Source: Apostichopus parvimensis
Taxonomy: Eukaryota; Echinodermata; Holothuroidea; Aspidochirotida; Stichopodidae
Direction of reading: 5' to 3'
Length of the DNA stretch: 32,377 nt
Assembly (NCBI GenBank): GCA_000934455.1
Contig: KN886245.1
Span: forward strand, 31,266-63,642
The position numbers were made by a program, and so were the translations under genes. Positions within the stretch are counted from its first letter, which is position 1; every line of letters begins with the position of its first letter. Shown piece by piece: positions 1 through 10,900 of the stretch. Below the pieces are notes generated by a model that saw nothing but the letters and a program-made list of their open reading frames with translations, was not told the origin of the DNA and ran no database searches.

Positions 1-563
1 ATCAGAAACAGATAAATGAAGTAAAATTCGCTACACTTGAACAACAAGTTATACAAAGGGAAGGACAGACAATGATATTAATGACATTAATAGAGGAAAG
101 AAGTATAGAATATGTACAACATGTATTGTACGCTAGTAGTTATATATGGAGAGGGTTATTCTTGTGGAGGGGGGGGGGGGAGGGCTGAGTGGCAGGGTTT
201 GAAGAAAGTGGTGCATGATATGTGAAGATAATTTATGTTCATCAAACAGTCTTTCATTGGTAGAAAGATATATGGAGAGTAAACTTCCACAAAATTGTGA
301 CCAGTTGGTGATATATACAGTAGGGGTAGCATGTATACCTAGCTATCTTTGCACATAAGAATCTGGGCAGAAGTTGCTGATGTGATCAGTCAACAGTATG
401 GTAAAATTGCCAGCAAAAAGTAAAGCTCTTTAGGCAAGATGAACTTCGCCACGCAGTAATTTTATGCAACAGAGACGTCATAGTTTATACTTTGATCTTC
501 TCATAGCTCTCTGGTTTACTCCCTACCTTCTTCCCTTAATCCTCTCTTTGTCCCTGTACAGTT

Positions 564-613
564 TATCTCCTACCTCTCCTTTCCCCCCTATCTCCTACCT
601 CTCCTTTCCCCCC
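564..613 (+). repeat. 25-bp tandem duplication, pyrimidine-rich
   Basis: TATCTCCTACCTCTCCTTTC plus a C-run occurs twice back to back (564-588 and 589-613) in a polypyrimidine stretch. The Ser/Pro/Leu-rich frame at 464-652 is a translation of this low-complexity sequence. Confidence 0.85.
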
Positions 614-744
614 CTGTTGGTTTCATTCTTCTCTCCATCCCTTGTCTACTAATCCTCTTACATCTATCTCTTTGTGTTCACCATGCTCATTAACCTGTCT
701 ATATTCTGTGTGTTTATCTGTCCCTTCTGTTACTGTTACTTGTC

Positions 745-800
745 ATTCAGCCTCTGAAGAAGATCCTGCTAGGATCAAAATGTCAGGACCTCTTACTTTT
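745..800 (+). repeat. Possible retroelement tail with GATCCT-hairpin
   Basis: GCCTCTGAAGAAGATCCTGC then TAGGATCAAAATGTCAGGACC: a CTGAAGAAG word, a GATCCT/AGGATC mini-hairpin and an AAAATGTC word. This layout resembles the CTGAAGA-hairpin-GAAACGTC motif seen at the ends of Penelope-like and similar retroelements (hammerhead-related in some). Here GAAACGTC is mutated, so any ribozyme would be inactive. Assignment is tentative. Confidence 0.3.
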
Positions 801-2062
801 ACACATAGCAATTATACTTGAGTGAATCTGATGGAAAGTGAAATAAATATCAGAGAATGATTTATTAGGTGTAGGATCTTAAAATGCTATGCAAAGTGCG
901 CACATTTTTGTACAGTATTAAATGCAAATGCATCTTACTGTAGATGTTTAGCAGTTTTGTACACAACAATGTGAAACATAGGATTTTTCAGTATTTTACG
1001 AGAACCAAAAATTCATAAACTTCCACATAGCTATACAAAATGTAAAGTTTACTGAATTATTCCCAACATATGTAATTGGAAATGTGCTAAAGCAAACTCT
1101 CATGGGACATTTCTAATTTTTGAAAGTCAGCTAAGTACTATTAAATATAATTTGTTGTGAGATCTACCTATGTTGCAAAGCACTACTTTTTTTCTCCGTC
1201 AATCCAATGCAGTCAGCCTCACATATAGCTTCAACCTGCACAAGTTTCTAACCTCTTTGTAAATTGCATGCAAGAAAGGCCTTACATATACACTGCAGTA
1301 CTTTAGGTACAGTATAATAGAGTACATGCCTTTGGGACGTTTGTGTCAATTGTATTTTTCTGCCAACCTTGGATTCTATAAAGTAGGGGTCTTTGTTTTA
1401 ATATGAAACTTAATGGGTTTGATGAAGGTCTTAAAGCGCTGTTTTGAGGTTGGTCAATAATTTGATGAAACCTACAGTATTTCAAAGCTACGTATCACTC
1501 AAATCGAGATTACAATTAAAATCAAACTGGTAGAGGCACCCTGATGACTATAGATTTTGCACAAGTGTGAATGATAATATAAAGCAAGGTTCTAAATAAT
1601 TTGATTCAGTTCTTAATATTTACTTCACCTCCTCACTTACCTGTCTCCTAGCAACTGCTACACACTCACTCCACCCATTTGACAGAGACCCTCCCTTGGT
1701 AACAGGTCATCTATGGTTAACCTACCCCCTCATATTCTACCACCGAAATATGAATCTATAGGGCTGTCAAGAACTTTGTGTATCTTGGCACTCGTAATCA
1801 TCCTTAGAACAGTATTATGCGACTTTCAGATGGACTTCAGATGTCTAGTGGAGAACCACCCCTGAGAGACATGAAGTTCTCAATATTCTTTGCACAGACA
1901 GTTTTCGTATTATTACTGTACTTAAATGCGTATTCTGGTGACACACAATTTGAAACTTCTATTGGAGAGAAAAATATTCCATACTGCTAGTTGAAAACCC
2001 CATCTCAAAATTATGCCCCTAACTTGAGATACAGTATGTTTGATTGAATGTGACTGTGTTTG

Positions 2063-2096
2063 ACCATGGAGGTAAAACAGTTTTTACCTCCATGGT
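2063..2096. repeat. Perfect 15-bp inverted repeat with 4-nt loop
   Basis: ACCATGGAGGTAAAA, loop CAGT, TTTTACCTCCATGGT. It is a perfect hairpin-forming palindrome, with no supporting context for a gene. The stem is too short for an animal microRNA precursor. Confidence 0.9.
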
Positions 2097-2689
2097 TTGA
2101 CTGGCTAAACCCTCAACTACTCCAGTAACTTGGATCACAGTAGAGGGCCGGGAAGGCAACCTGGCAAAAGCCCCAAGGAAACCTTAACTCCAAAGGCTAT
2201 TAAAATCTTCTTGTTGATTTATCCTAGAAACCTGATTCAATTTGGAATGTTTACATAGCTGTCAAAGTTCTCTGTACTTAGAATTTCATCAAAATGCATC
2301 TTGTTGTAGAAATATTCTTTTTGTTTGTGTATAAGTGATTGAGGTATTATAAAGAAAAACAAAGACATTTTCAGCTGAAGTGACCTGATGACATCATCCT
2401 CCTGTTGCCAGATGCATTAACAAAAATATCACTAAATTTTAAATATTCATATCTTCACAACACAAAATGCTATGAGGATGTGGTTTTCACAGTAAGATTC
2501 ACAAAATTCACAGCTTTTTTTGTCCAGCAATCAACTTCAGCCACCAGAATATCAGGTGAAATTTAGAAAAATTTCTGACTTTTACATCATCATTTTAAAT
2601 GAATTTGGCTCTTGAAGCTACTGTACCGTAATGTACCTGTACTACATTTATATTTGATCTAGTTAATGAACACCAACTCAAACAGCTGT

Positions 2690-2785
2690 AAAGAGGAGGT
2701 TTCTTAGGCTCCCCCCCCCAATAAAAAATTGTTAGCAAAGCATCAGGCCCCTATAAAATAGTATTCTAGCTACATCCCTGCACCA
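2690..2785 (-). mobile_element. Possible end of a hAT-like element
   Basis: On the minus strand from about 2781 the sequence reads GTGCAGGGATGTAGCTAG, like the CAGGGGCGTAGCTAG ends of hAT MITEs, and leads to a G-run at 2710-2718. I did not find the partner terminus or a target-site duplication, so it may be a fragment. Confidence 0.25.
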
Positions 2786-5700
2786 TAGTATTAGCAGTGG
2801 AGAGGTGGGGAGGGCCCACTAAAGATAGCCTAACACAAGGTCCTGATTGGTGTCTACAGGTAGGCTTCAGTAGTAAACCATAAACAAGTTTTGGTCTTGC
2901 AAAAGTCTGGAATTTGATTTGTTGAAGAACATGGGAACCATGCATGAACACAAGTTCACCTAGAACTGAGTTTCCATATCGAAACACCATACAACGTGTA
3001 TAGATAAAGGCAATATCCTGTACTTTCATGTGCTTTCTTCATCCATCAAAATCAAGTACTGTACAGAGCTAGTACTGCTATACAATGTACAGGTAGCTAG
3101 GCTTCCAGCCTTCAACATAAAACATGTTTAATACCAGCACAATTGAAATGGATGCAAAATATGTCATCTTACAGTATACAGTACTGTATAGGCCAAAATT
3201 TGTATGCTTATGATTTGATTGGTCTTGTGCATGTATGACATTCCTATCAAACGATCTACAGCAATACTACAGTATTATGCTATATACCACCAGTAACATG
3301 ATACCTGGATATTAAGTGCGCTTAATTTTTACTGCCTGTAAATTTTCTCAGCGTTGTAAAGTGATGTCCCCCTAAGATAGGCTAAGAATGGCCAAATGTT
3401 GTCCTGGCAAATTAAAATTGACACTTCTCTATTGTTAAAGGTTGATATCACAATTAAAGAAAACTGGGCTCTGTTTATTATATGCCCCAATGAGCTGGAA
3501 TGTTGGTAATGGTTCTAGCTGTTGTACAGTTTGGAATGTCAGTTCAAACCTACTGAAGAAAACTGGTCTGCCTTTAGAAAAACCTCAGAGTTGTTTGGTA
3601 TGCCTGTTGTCAGTAAAAGAGAGATTAAAATTTAAAGAATTTTTATCTGGGGCAGCGACTTGGTACAGTCGGACTTTAATGAATCAGAAGTAACACCAAA
3701 AGATGTAATTAATACAAGACAAGGTTATATTTAGAAATATCCTCAAACCCACAAAATTTCATGTTGTTCACTTATTTACTCACAAAGATGTTACTTGGTC
3801 AAAACTAATGCGATTGCTTTGGGACAAATGGTTTCTAGATTAGATATGTTGTCAGCTGTACAACTATGTAAACATTCTGCCGATTGGTTCAGTAGTTCTA
3901 TCGTCAAGTTTGTCAAGGCGATGAGTTTGGCTTCATTTGATTCACATATATCTTAGAGGGTAGTATTAACCTAGCCTATCCTATCAGTAATGTACTGTAC
4001 ATGTATACAGTATCTATAGACCTAAGGTTAGGCCTAGTAGTAGCGTAGTAATAGGATGTTGGCCAACATATTCGTACATTACTGTATGTTGTAAATTAAG
4101 TTAAAAACAAGAAATGATTAGGAATATAGCCATCAGTGCATAACTGTGTAAAGATGATACTGTGCAAGCAATGTATATGTGCATAAACCATTGTGATATG
4201 AAATCATAATCCCAACCCCCTTCCCCTTCTCAAATGGAACATCCCAATGTGAATGGTTGTATGTTGTGAATTTATGATAGTATCGCAAAATTGGTGATAT
4301 AGGTATCGCACAATGTCTGCTGCAACAAACAGCCTAAAACGTTTCCATCGGTAACATTGAAAGTCCGGTACGCTACAGTGCGGTTCACCTAAATTCCATA
4401 ATATGCTAGAACAGGTTTACTAGTATGGCCTCATTACAAGTTATACTTGAGTATTTTGAAGTCATGTGGCTCATTATAGTTTATAGATTGAGATCTGGTT
4501 AGGCACTGAGTATCAAGCAAGCTGTCTTTGACATGTACTCGGATCATTTTGGGGCAAACACGGTCATTTTCTCTCACATTTCTTCTCTGGTGGTTGTCAC
4601 CTATCATGTCTAAAACCTTGAACAAGAAATTCACCCCCCCAATAATGACCACTTCCTGAATTATTGATTTAAGCGGAAGTATTCTGTGCAGTATCACTGC
4701 AGTACAATTTCATGGTACAGTATTATTTAAAGGAAGGATGAACATAAAAAGCCAAAATAAAAAAGGTAGAAAGTTTGACTAAACTTTAACCCATGGATGC
4801 CTCTGGTGTCATAATAAACACCGCACTTCAGTAGTACATGCTGAAAAGAACCTGGTTACATATATGGGGGGGGGGGGAGGGGGTGGAGTTTTTCAGGTTT
4901 TGTAGGAAAATGTGTTGTTTCTGCTCCATTAAACCGGGAACATGTTATCCTGTACATGTACAGTATGTATGTGGATGGAGAAAGTTTTAATGAATCACTG
5001 TACTGGTGACTTTTATCAGTAAGGGATGACATTAGATACTATAGACTTCACAGTTTACATACAGTAGGTGGACAATAACATCACACACACCACATCATGA
5101 GCTTCCGTTATCAAGCTCCATTTCCAATCCTTTCATAGAAAAAGTCAAACCTCTTAAAATTGATTGCTCTTTGCATGTCGTTTGAAGAGGTGCGTGGGCG
5201 TAAAATGTTGAGAATCAAATATTCGCTTACATGAGTATTAATTTGTTGAAAAGAATGTCCTACCATTCCAGTCTTAACTTTGAATAATATGTTTGATCAA
5301 ATTGTTTAAAAAGGAAGTAAAAATTGTTGCTTTTATGAGCCCCGTTCTAGATATAGTTTACCCTGGTCGGTTGGAAAGCCTGAGCTCTGGTTTAAGAGTT
5401 ATTGCAGGATTACGGGAAAACCATAATTTGCATCTGACATGAAAGAGATATATTTGTGATGGAAAACTCCCTCAAGCAAATACTGTAAGTTTGTTAAAAT
5501 GTGTTTTGTCAGTTCTTGTAATTGACCTCATTTCAATCTCATCCCTCTTAATAAATTAACCTCACCTCTATCACAACGACAGATTTGTTGAACGAGAAAC
5601 GTTAACAAATTCAAGCGCTAGTTAGGTCTGTTTTTGCAGTCCTTTAATTCTAAGGCTATCAGATTATTTGAGAAAAGGAAGAACATCCAATTATAGTGCT

Positions 5701-6102
5701 GTCAGTTACTGTCCATCTGTGTAAGTGTGTTTATGTCTCCTTACAGTAGGTGTGTGTGTCTCCTGTACGTGTGTGTCTAAATGTATTAATAGCTTGACAA
5801 AAATTGGATACCCTGCAATGGGTATTAACACTTGATTCTCTTTTCCTTTTTGCTGGTAGTCATTTTAAGTAAACAACTGACATACCTTCTGATTGAGGTA
5901 TAGCAACCCATAGAGGGAGCTGATGATAGATTTTCCATTGGGTTGATAGTGTTACACCTTCCATGATGTGTGTATGTACGAAAGTATCGAATCTTAGTTC
6001 TAGCTGATATCAATTGAAGTATTAACAGACCATCACTCCATCAGTATTGCGCCCAAATAAACAAGTCAGAAAATATTCATTCTTGCCTGGGTTGGCCAGG
6101 CA

Positions 6103-6199
6103 GGAGAGTTGGGAGAGAGGAGAGTTGGGAGAGAGGAGGGGGAGAGGAGGGACAAAGGAGAGAGAGAGAGCAGGGAGATTACACGTAGAGGAGGGGGGT
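6103..6199 (+). repeat. Polypurine GGAGAG-rich tract
   Basis: Almost pure purine, including a direct repeat of GAGAGTTGGGAGAGAGGA. Such mirror-like polypurine tracts can form triplex DNA. The Arg/Glu/Gly-rich frame at 6047-6244 is a translation of the tract. Confidence 0.85.
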
Positions 6200-6399
6200 A
6201 CGAAATGTTCCTTAAATGCATGTATAACTAATGGGATTTGGTGATCAAAGAATAATGTTTAGTTGGAGGATCCTATAAAATGCCCAATCAGCCTAAATCA
6301 ACCAAGTACTATTCATATTACTATCCAAGTTTGACTATAAAAGTTATTTGTCTTCCATTGTCCAGGTATTTTTATTTATATAATTTTACCCCTTTTTTC

Positions 6400-6930
6400 C
6401 CCCGTTGGTTCACCTAAACGATTCAATTTGCCACGGACTGTATATTCTCTAACTTAAAACGGTTTGTACGTAAATCCTGGGTGTGCCGGGACAGCAAGCC
6501 CGCATCTACTGACGTATTACCGAGAATCCAAGATGGAGACACACTACGCAGCCAATGTCGAGTGATTTCCAGATGTAGTCACTTTCCTTGATTAATTGTA
6601 ATTGTCAGAGCGATACACTGAGTCTTGAAGTGAAAACTGATGAATTCCCCAGAATTTAGAAGCACTTGGCAGAAGGGGAGAAATCAAAATGTTTGGTTTC
6701 TTTTTAAGATCGAGTGACTTTGACTCGATTAACCCTCAGCGTTCAGTAGATCTAATCACATCTGCATGTTGTCTTTGTCACGAGTGAACATGGAACATTC
6801 GCTTTCAAAGACATCTCAATCCTTCAATGTCAATTGGAAGGCAAGTTTAACAAGCAAACCGCTCGGTAACTTTCTAACAAACTGAGTCAAATTTATTTTG
6901 CTTCGATCGACTACTGCTGCAGGGGTTGTT
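6400..6930. promoter_or_regulatory. CpG-richer candidate promoter/regulatory patch upstream of the gene
   Basis: CpG dinucleotides are visibly denser here than in the surrounding AT-rich DNA, e.g. GACGTATTACCGAG, GCCGGG and CCGCTCGG. It includes an inverted repeat ATCGAGT/ACTCGAT (6709-6729) and lies 0.5-1 kb before the first known exon. No TATA box or initiator stands out. It might be a promoter, a 5' UTR exon or a conserved element. Confidence 0.25.
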
Positions 6931-7471
6931 AATATTTTACTTATGAGCACTGCATCCATTCATAGACAGTTTAAGAAGGATACAAGGTGAAACTTGAAAA
7001 TAAGAAATGTGTGACATTGGAAAAGTTGGGGGAGGGGGTGGGGTAAGTGAGGGAAACAGCAATCTCTCTCTAAGGTACTTTTATGTAGCATTTTCATATT
7101 CCTATGTATTCATTTATAATTTCATATTCATGTATTTACTTTGCTTTCTCCCTGATAACCTATCTCCTCATTCTTGGATTTGTTGGGGTGTTAGAATTTT
7201 GAGGGTCATTGAATGGTGGTGACCGGTGGCTATAGAAGCTACAGTGCTACATTTAGAGGTTACCAGTTTATTCATACAGTACAGCACTGGGTATGTCAAT
7301 GAAAGAGTGCTGATATTGTGAGAAGACAGGTAAATATCCAATTCTGGTCAGTTTTGGGTTATTTGTCACTAGTGTTGAACCCAATGCTGCATTAAGTAGG
7401 TATTCGTTTTTCTATATTTCAAGGTTTTGGATACAGATAAATCTTCATAAAACGTTGTCTTTCTGTTTCAG

Positions 7472-7912
7472 GATTCAGGACAGATCGTCATCTCCATCAT
7501 CTATACTGAAATCTCTCCTCCGCTTCCTCTTCTCCGAGAAGCTCCATCCCACAGATACAGTATATGGCCTCATCTCCGTTCTGCTAGGTCGTATATACCG
7601 CTGTAAAATTTCTCGGCTGTTTTAGTTGATAATGATGCAGTGACCGTGTTAAAGCTGTTGTTAAAATTAAGTGCGCCAGAGACTCACAGTTTGAAATATA
7701 TATCTCCATGGCATCGTCAGAGGCAGGACCGAGTACCTCTCGACCGCTCATTAAGGATCCTCAGTGGACGTCGGTACCTCCAGGAGTCACCTCCAAAGAT
7801 GTCATTATTAGTGTCAAGGTGAAACACAGCCCATTCAGGGGGTCCGTCCCGTGTATGCCTTCTCCACTGGCTGTTATCTGTGCAATTTTGAATATCATTA
7901 TCCCAGGAAGTG
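7472..7912 (+). CDS. STUM: Exon 1 of the STUM-like gene: 5' UTR 7472-7707, coding 7708-7912
   Basis: The exon follows a good acceptor (pyrimidine-rich run ending TTTCTGTTTCAG at 7471). The start is the first in-frame ATG, with an in-frame TGA upstream at 7633-7635; its context is TCTCCATGG, so +4 is G but -3 is weak. Two short upstream ORFs lie in the UTR. Coding residues 1-68 cover the polar N-terminus and the first half of the first hydrophobic segment, ending in phase 1 at the donor AGTG|GTGAGTAT (7912/7913). The upstream non-coding exon implied by the acceptor was not located; alternatively transcription may start inside this exon and the AG is incidental. Confidence 0.85.
7564..7587 (+). 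other. Upstream ORF 1 in the 5' UTR (MASSPFC, stop)
   Basis: ATG at 7564 followed by six sense codons and TAG at 7585-7587, all upstream of the main ATG. The peptide begins M-A-S-S, as the main protein also does (M-A-S-S-E), which may be coincidence. If the 5' UTR really runs from 7472, scanning ribosomes meet this frame first, so it could reduce or tune translation of the main frame. Confidence 0.5.
7632..7643 (+). other. Upstream ORF 2, minimal (MMQ, stop)
   Basis: ATGATGCAGTGA: two adjacent ATGs, one further codon and a stop, 64 nt before the main ATG. Such minimal upstream frames usually allow re-initiation. The call depends on the 5' UTR extending this far. Confidence 0.45.
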
Positions 7913-10900
7913 GTGAGTATGGTTTTGCCAGCATTCTATACTCCTTCATTTAGCTAATATATCTTTCAATGTCTGATGATAATCAATAACCAGATGTCTA
8001 GCATGGCATAGATTGCAATAGAAGCAGTTGTAATTTACTGTAAGAAAAAAATGCTTAAAAAGTTCACATTAAGATGCAAACTGAAAAACTTCATATAGGT
8101 AATCTCAATAATTACATGGCATGTATATTAAATATTGGGATTGGATGGAACCAATATTTTTGTTCCATTTTCTTCTCGGCAACTTCATGTACAGTACTGC
8201 ATGGGACTTCTGTTTTTGAGTCGAGTATGTAATGCACTCAAACAATGACAGTCTTTTTGTTCAGTTACTATTAAGCTAGTGCAAACCATTAGACAGGAGA
8301 AACCTGGATACAATGAGCTCAGACAGTATAAATATAAAATATTAATATTATATTATATTATATTTTCACTGTTGGTGTAATAAATATACTCAGGCTGCTT
8401 ACCTTATAGAGTATTAAAATTGACTTTTAAAGGGGCACACTGTTAGGGTGGAGGTGAAGGGATGATTAAAGTATTTAGAGTACATAAATTGCTGAAGTTG
8501 GAGGGGGGGGGGGTGGTGGTTGGGTGGATGGGGATGGGTGGGTAGGGATTAATAGTGGAGTGGAGACTTGCATTTAATCTCCTTCACCCTACGTTCGTTG
8601 TATGAAAAGTTGCAGAATTTGAAATTGTGAGGGCATAATGATTAACTGGTGGTTTTGGCAGAGGTTTTTTTCTCTCTCTTGTGTAACCCAGTCCTGGCAG
8701 ATATTGCTAGCAAGATTATTTTAACTAATGCAAATAACAAGGAATTACTGGTACAGTACGTACAGTTGTTACCTCATAGGGGTGCAATAACTGCAGGAAT
8801 AGTATGTTAAATGTTTCAAGTTTTCATCCACAGTTTTGATTGGTCATGTGGGCTACTGTAGCTAAACAATCTGAAATGTGTATAAATTTGTAGTTTCTCT
8901 TCTTTCTGACCTGTATGTGCTATGTATACTGAAGATGTGAATCTCGATGTACAGTTCAACAAGTTGCTAACATTGCTCCACTCTGTCCCTTCATTGACCC
9001 ACTTCAAGGCTCACCATCCTCTTACAATTTCTTTTGTATGATCCAAATTTTCAAAGACTGGTTATTTATAGGCTAACATGTTTTTAGCTCAGATTCTGAT
9101 CAGCTCGCAATCCTGTTCGCTTTACTTCCTTCGTGAGGGTTTTCCAAATGCAGATCTAAGTGTTTTGCTCTGATAACTATCAGCTACTACAAGCACTGCA
9201 TTTAGCATGCTTTGAAGTTTCCATGTTTTTGACATGCAGTACTACAGTATTTTTGGTTTATTTTGCCGTGAGCTGTGCCCATTAGGAGTTTGTCCGAGAG
9301 GCACAGTGTATCACTTGGTTATATAGGCCTCGAATAATGTCACATTTGATATGATCACAGTTTGGTTTCCCATTAAAATTTAAGAAGTTAACCCGAGTTG
9401 TGTTTAGAACAACGGTTCTAACTTCTAAATTAGGCTTCTTTTGTTTTTGAGGTTTATTGGCTGCTGTTGGCCGCAGGCTATGGTTGCTTCTGCTCATTAT
9501 TTGGGCCTTTAGGCTTCCGGGAAATAAAGAATAGTACTGTACATCAGTTTAATATACAAGCGTGAGCTTCCTGCCTGCAGGTTTTCTCCTTTCTTTGGTT
9601 TACAAGAAAGTTTCATTAGTTGCTGGGAACTCCTGCTTCAGTTGTTTCGATGCATCCCAGTTGGATGTTCCAAATTCAGTGGGTCGATCAGTAGGGAGGC
9701 AGTGCAAGGTTTTTACCAATTCTTGTAAATGATGTTATATTTTTGGTTGTACTGTATGCGTACAGTAGGAGAACGGCAAAGAATTGTCATACAAAATGAT
9801 GATGATGATGATGATCGTGATGATGATAATGATGATGATCATTATGAAGATGATCATGATCATGATCATGATCAATGATGATCATGATCATGATGATGAT
9901 GATCATGATGATGATGATGATCATTATGATGATGATGATGATGATCATGATGATCATGATCAATGATGATCATGATCATGATCATGATCAATGATGATCA
10001 TGATGATGATGATCATGATGATGATGATGATCATCATGATCATGATCATGATGATCATGATGATGATGATAATGATGATGATCATTATGAAGATGATCAT
10101 GATCATGATCAATGATGATCATGATGATGATAATGATGATGATCATTATGATGATGATCATGATGATGCTGATCATAAATTTGATTTCAGGTACCTTTGT
10201 GTCTGCCTTTTCTGTGTTCTGTTGTGGCTTTGCCGAGAGACCAGCCTGTGCTGCCTTTGGTTGGAATCTGCTCGCAGCAGTCCTTCAGCTATTAACTGTC
10301 ATCTTCCTGGTCGGCTGGATATGGAGCATTCACTGGGGTATTATGTTCGTCACACTCTCATGTGAGTATTAATTACAAGTATTGTAGTGTAGATTGGTCT
10401 GTCTTGCATTAAAACCACACTCTCATGTGAGTATTAATTACAAGTACTCTAGTGCAGATTGGTCTGTCTTATATAAAAACCACACTCTCATGTGAGTATT
10501 AATTACAAGTATTGTAGTGTAGATTGGTCTGTCTTGCATTAAAACCACTCTCTCATGTGAGTATTAATTACAAGTACTGTACTCTAGTGTAGATTGGTCT
10601 GTCTTGCATTAAAACCACACTCTCATGTGAGTATTAATTACAAGTACTCTAGTGCAGATTGGTCTGTCTTGCATTAAAACCACACTCGCATGTGAGTATT
10701 AATTACAAGTATTGTAGTGCAGATTGGTCTGTCTTGCATATAAACCACACTCTCATGTGAGTATTAATTACAAGTATTGTAGTACAGATTGGTCTGTCTT
10801 GCATTAAAACCACACTCTCATGTGAGTGTTAATTACAAGTACTCTAGTGCAAATTGGTCTGTCAAAAACCACACTCTCATGTGAGTATTAATTACAAGTA

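Larger units (their letters stand above)
1..7471. other. Upstream region, no coding exon found
   Basis: No frame resembles a known protein. It contains poly(G) near 169-182, small tandem and inverted repeats, a polypurine tract and CpG-richer sequence about 6400-6930. It should hold a 5' non-coding exon or promoter of the STUM-like gene if the acceptor at 7471 is real. A donor-like GG|GTAAGT at 7043 is a possible end of such an exon, without further support. Confidence 0.55.
7913..10190 (+). other. Intron 1 of the STUM-like gene (2,278 bp)
   Basis: Donor GTGAGTATGG at 7913 and acceptor TTGATTTCAG ending at 10190, phase 1. It contains an AT-rich run near 8336-8375, a G-rich tract (8503-8547), AT-rich non-coding sequence and, at its 3' end, the large ATGATC-type microsatellite. 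No coding frame in it resembles a known protein; the Met/Asp/His-rich frames near its end are translations of the microsatellite. Confidence 0.85.

Noticed and set aside
745..800. Active hammerhead ribozyme
   Set aside because: The core GAAA after stem II is not intact and flanking stems are not evident; at most a decayed retroelement end.
2063..2096. Possible microRNA precursor
   Set aside because: The stem is 15 bp with a 4-nt loop, too short for an animal pre-miRNA.
9784..10365. Met/Asp/His-rich ORFs on both strands
   Set aside because: Pure translations of the ATG/ATGATC microsatellite; the only real coding part is exon 2 from 10191.
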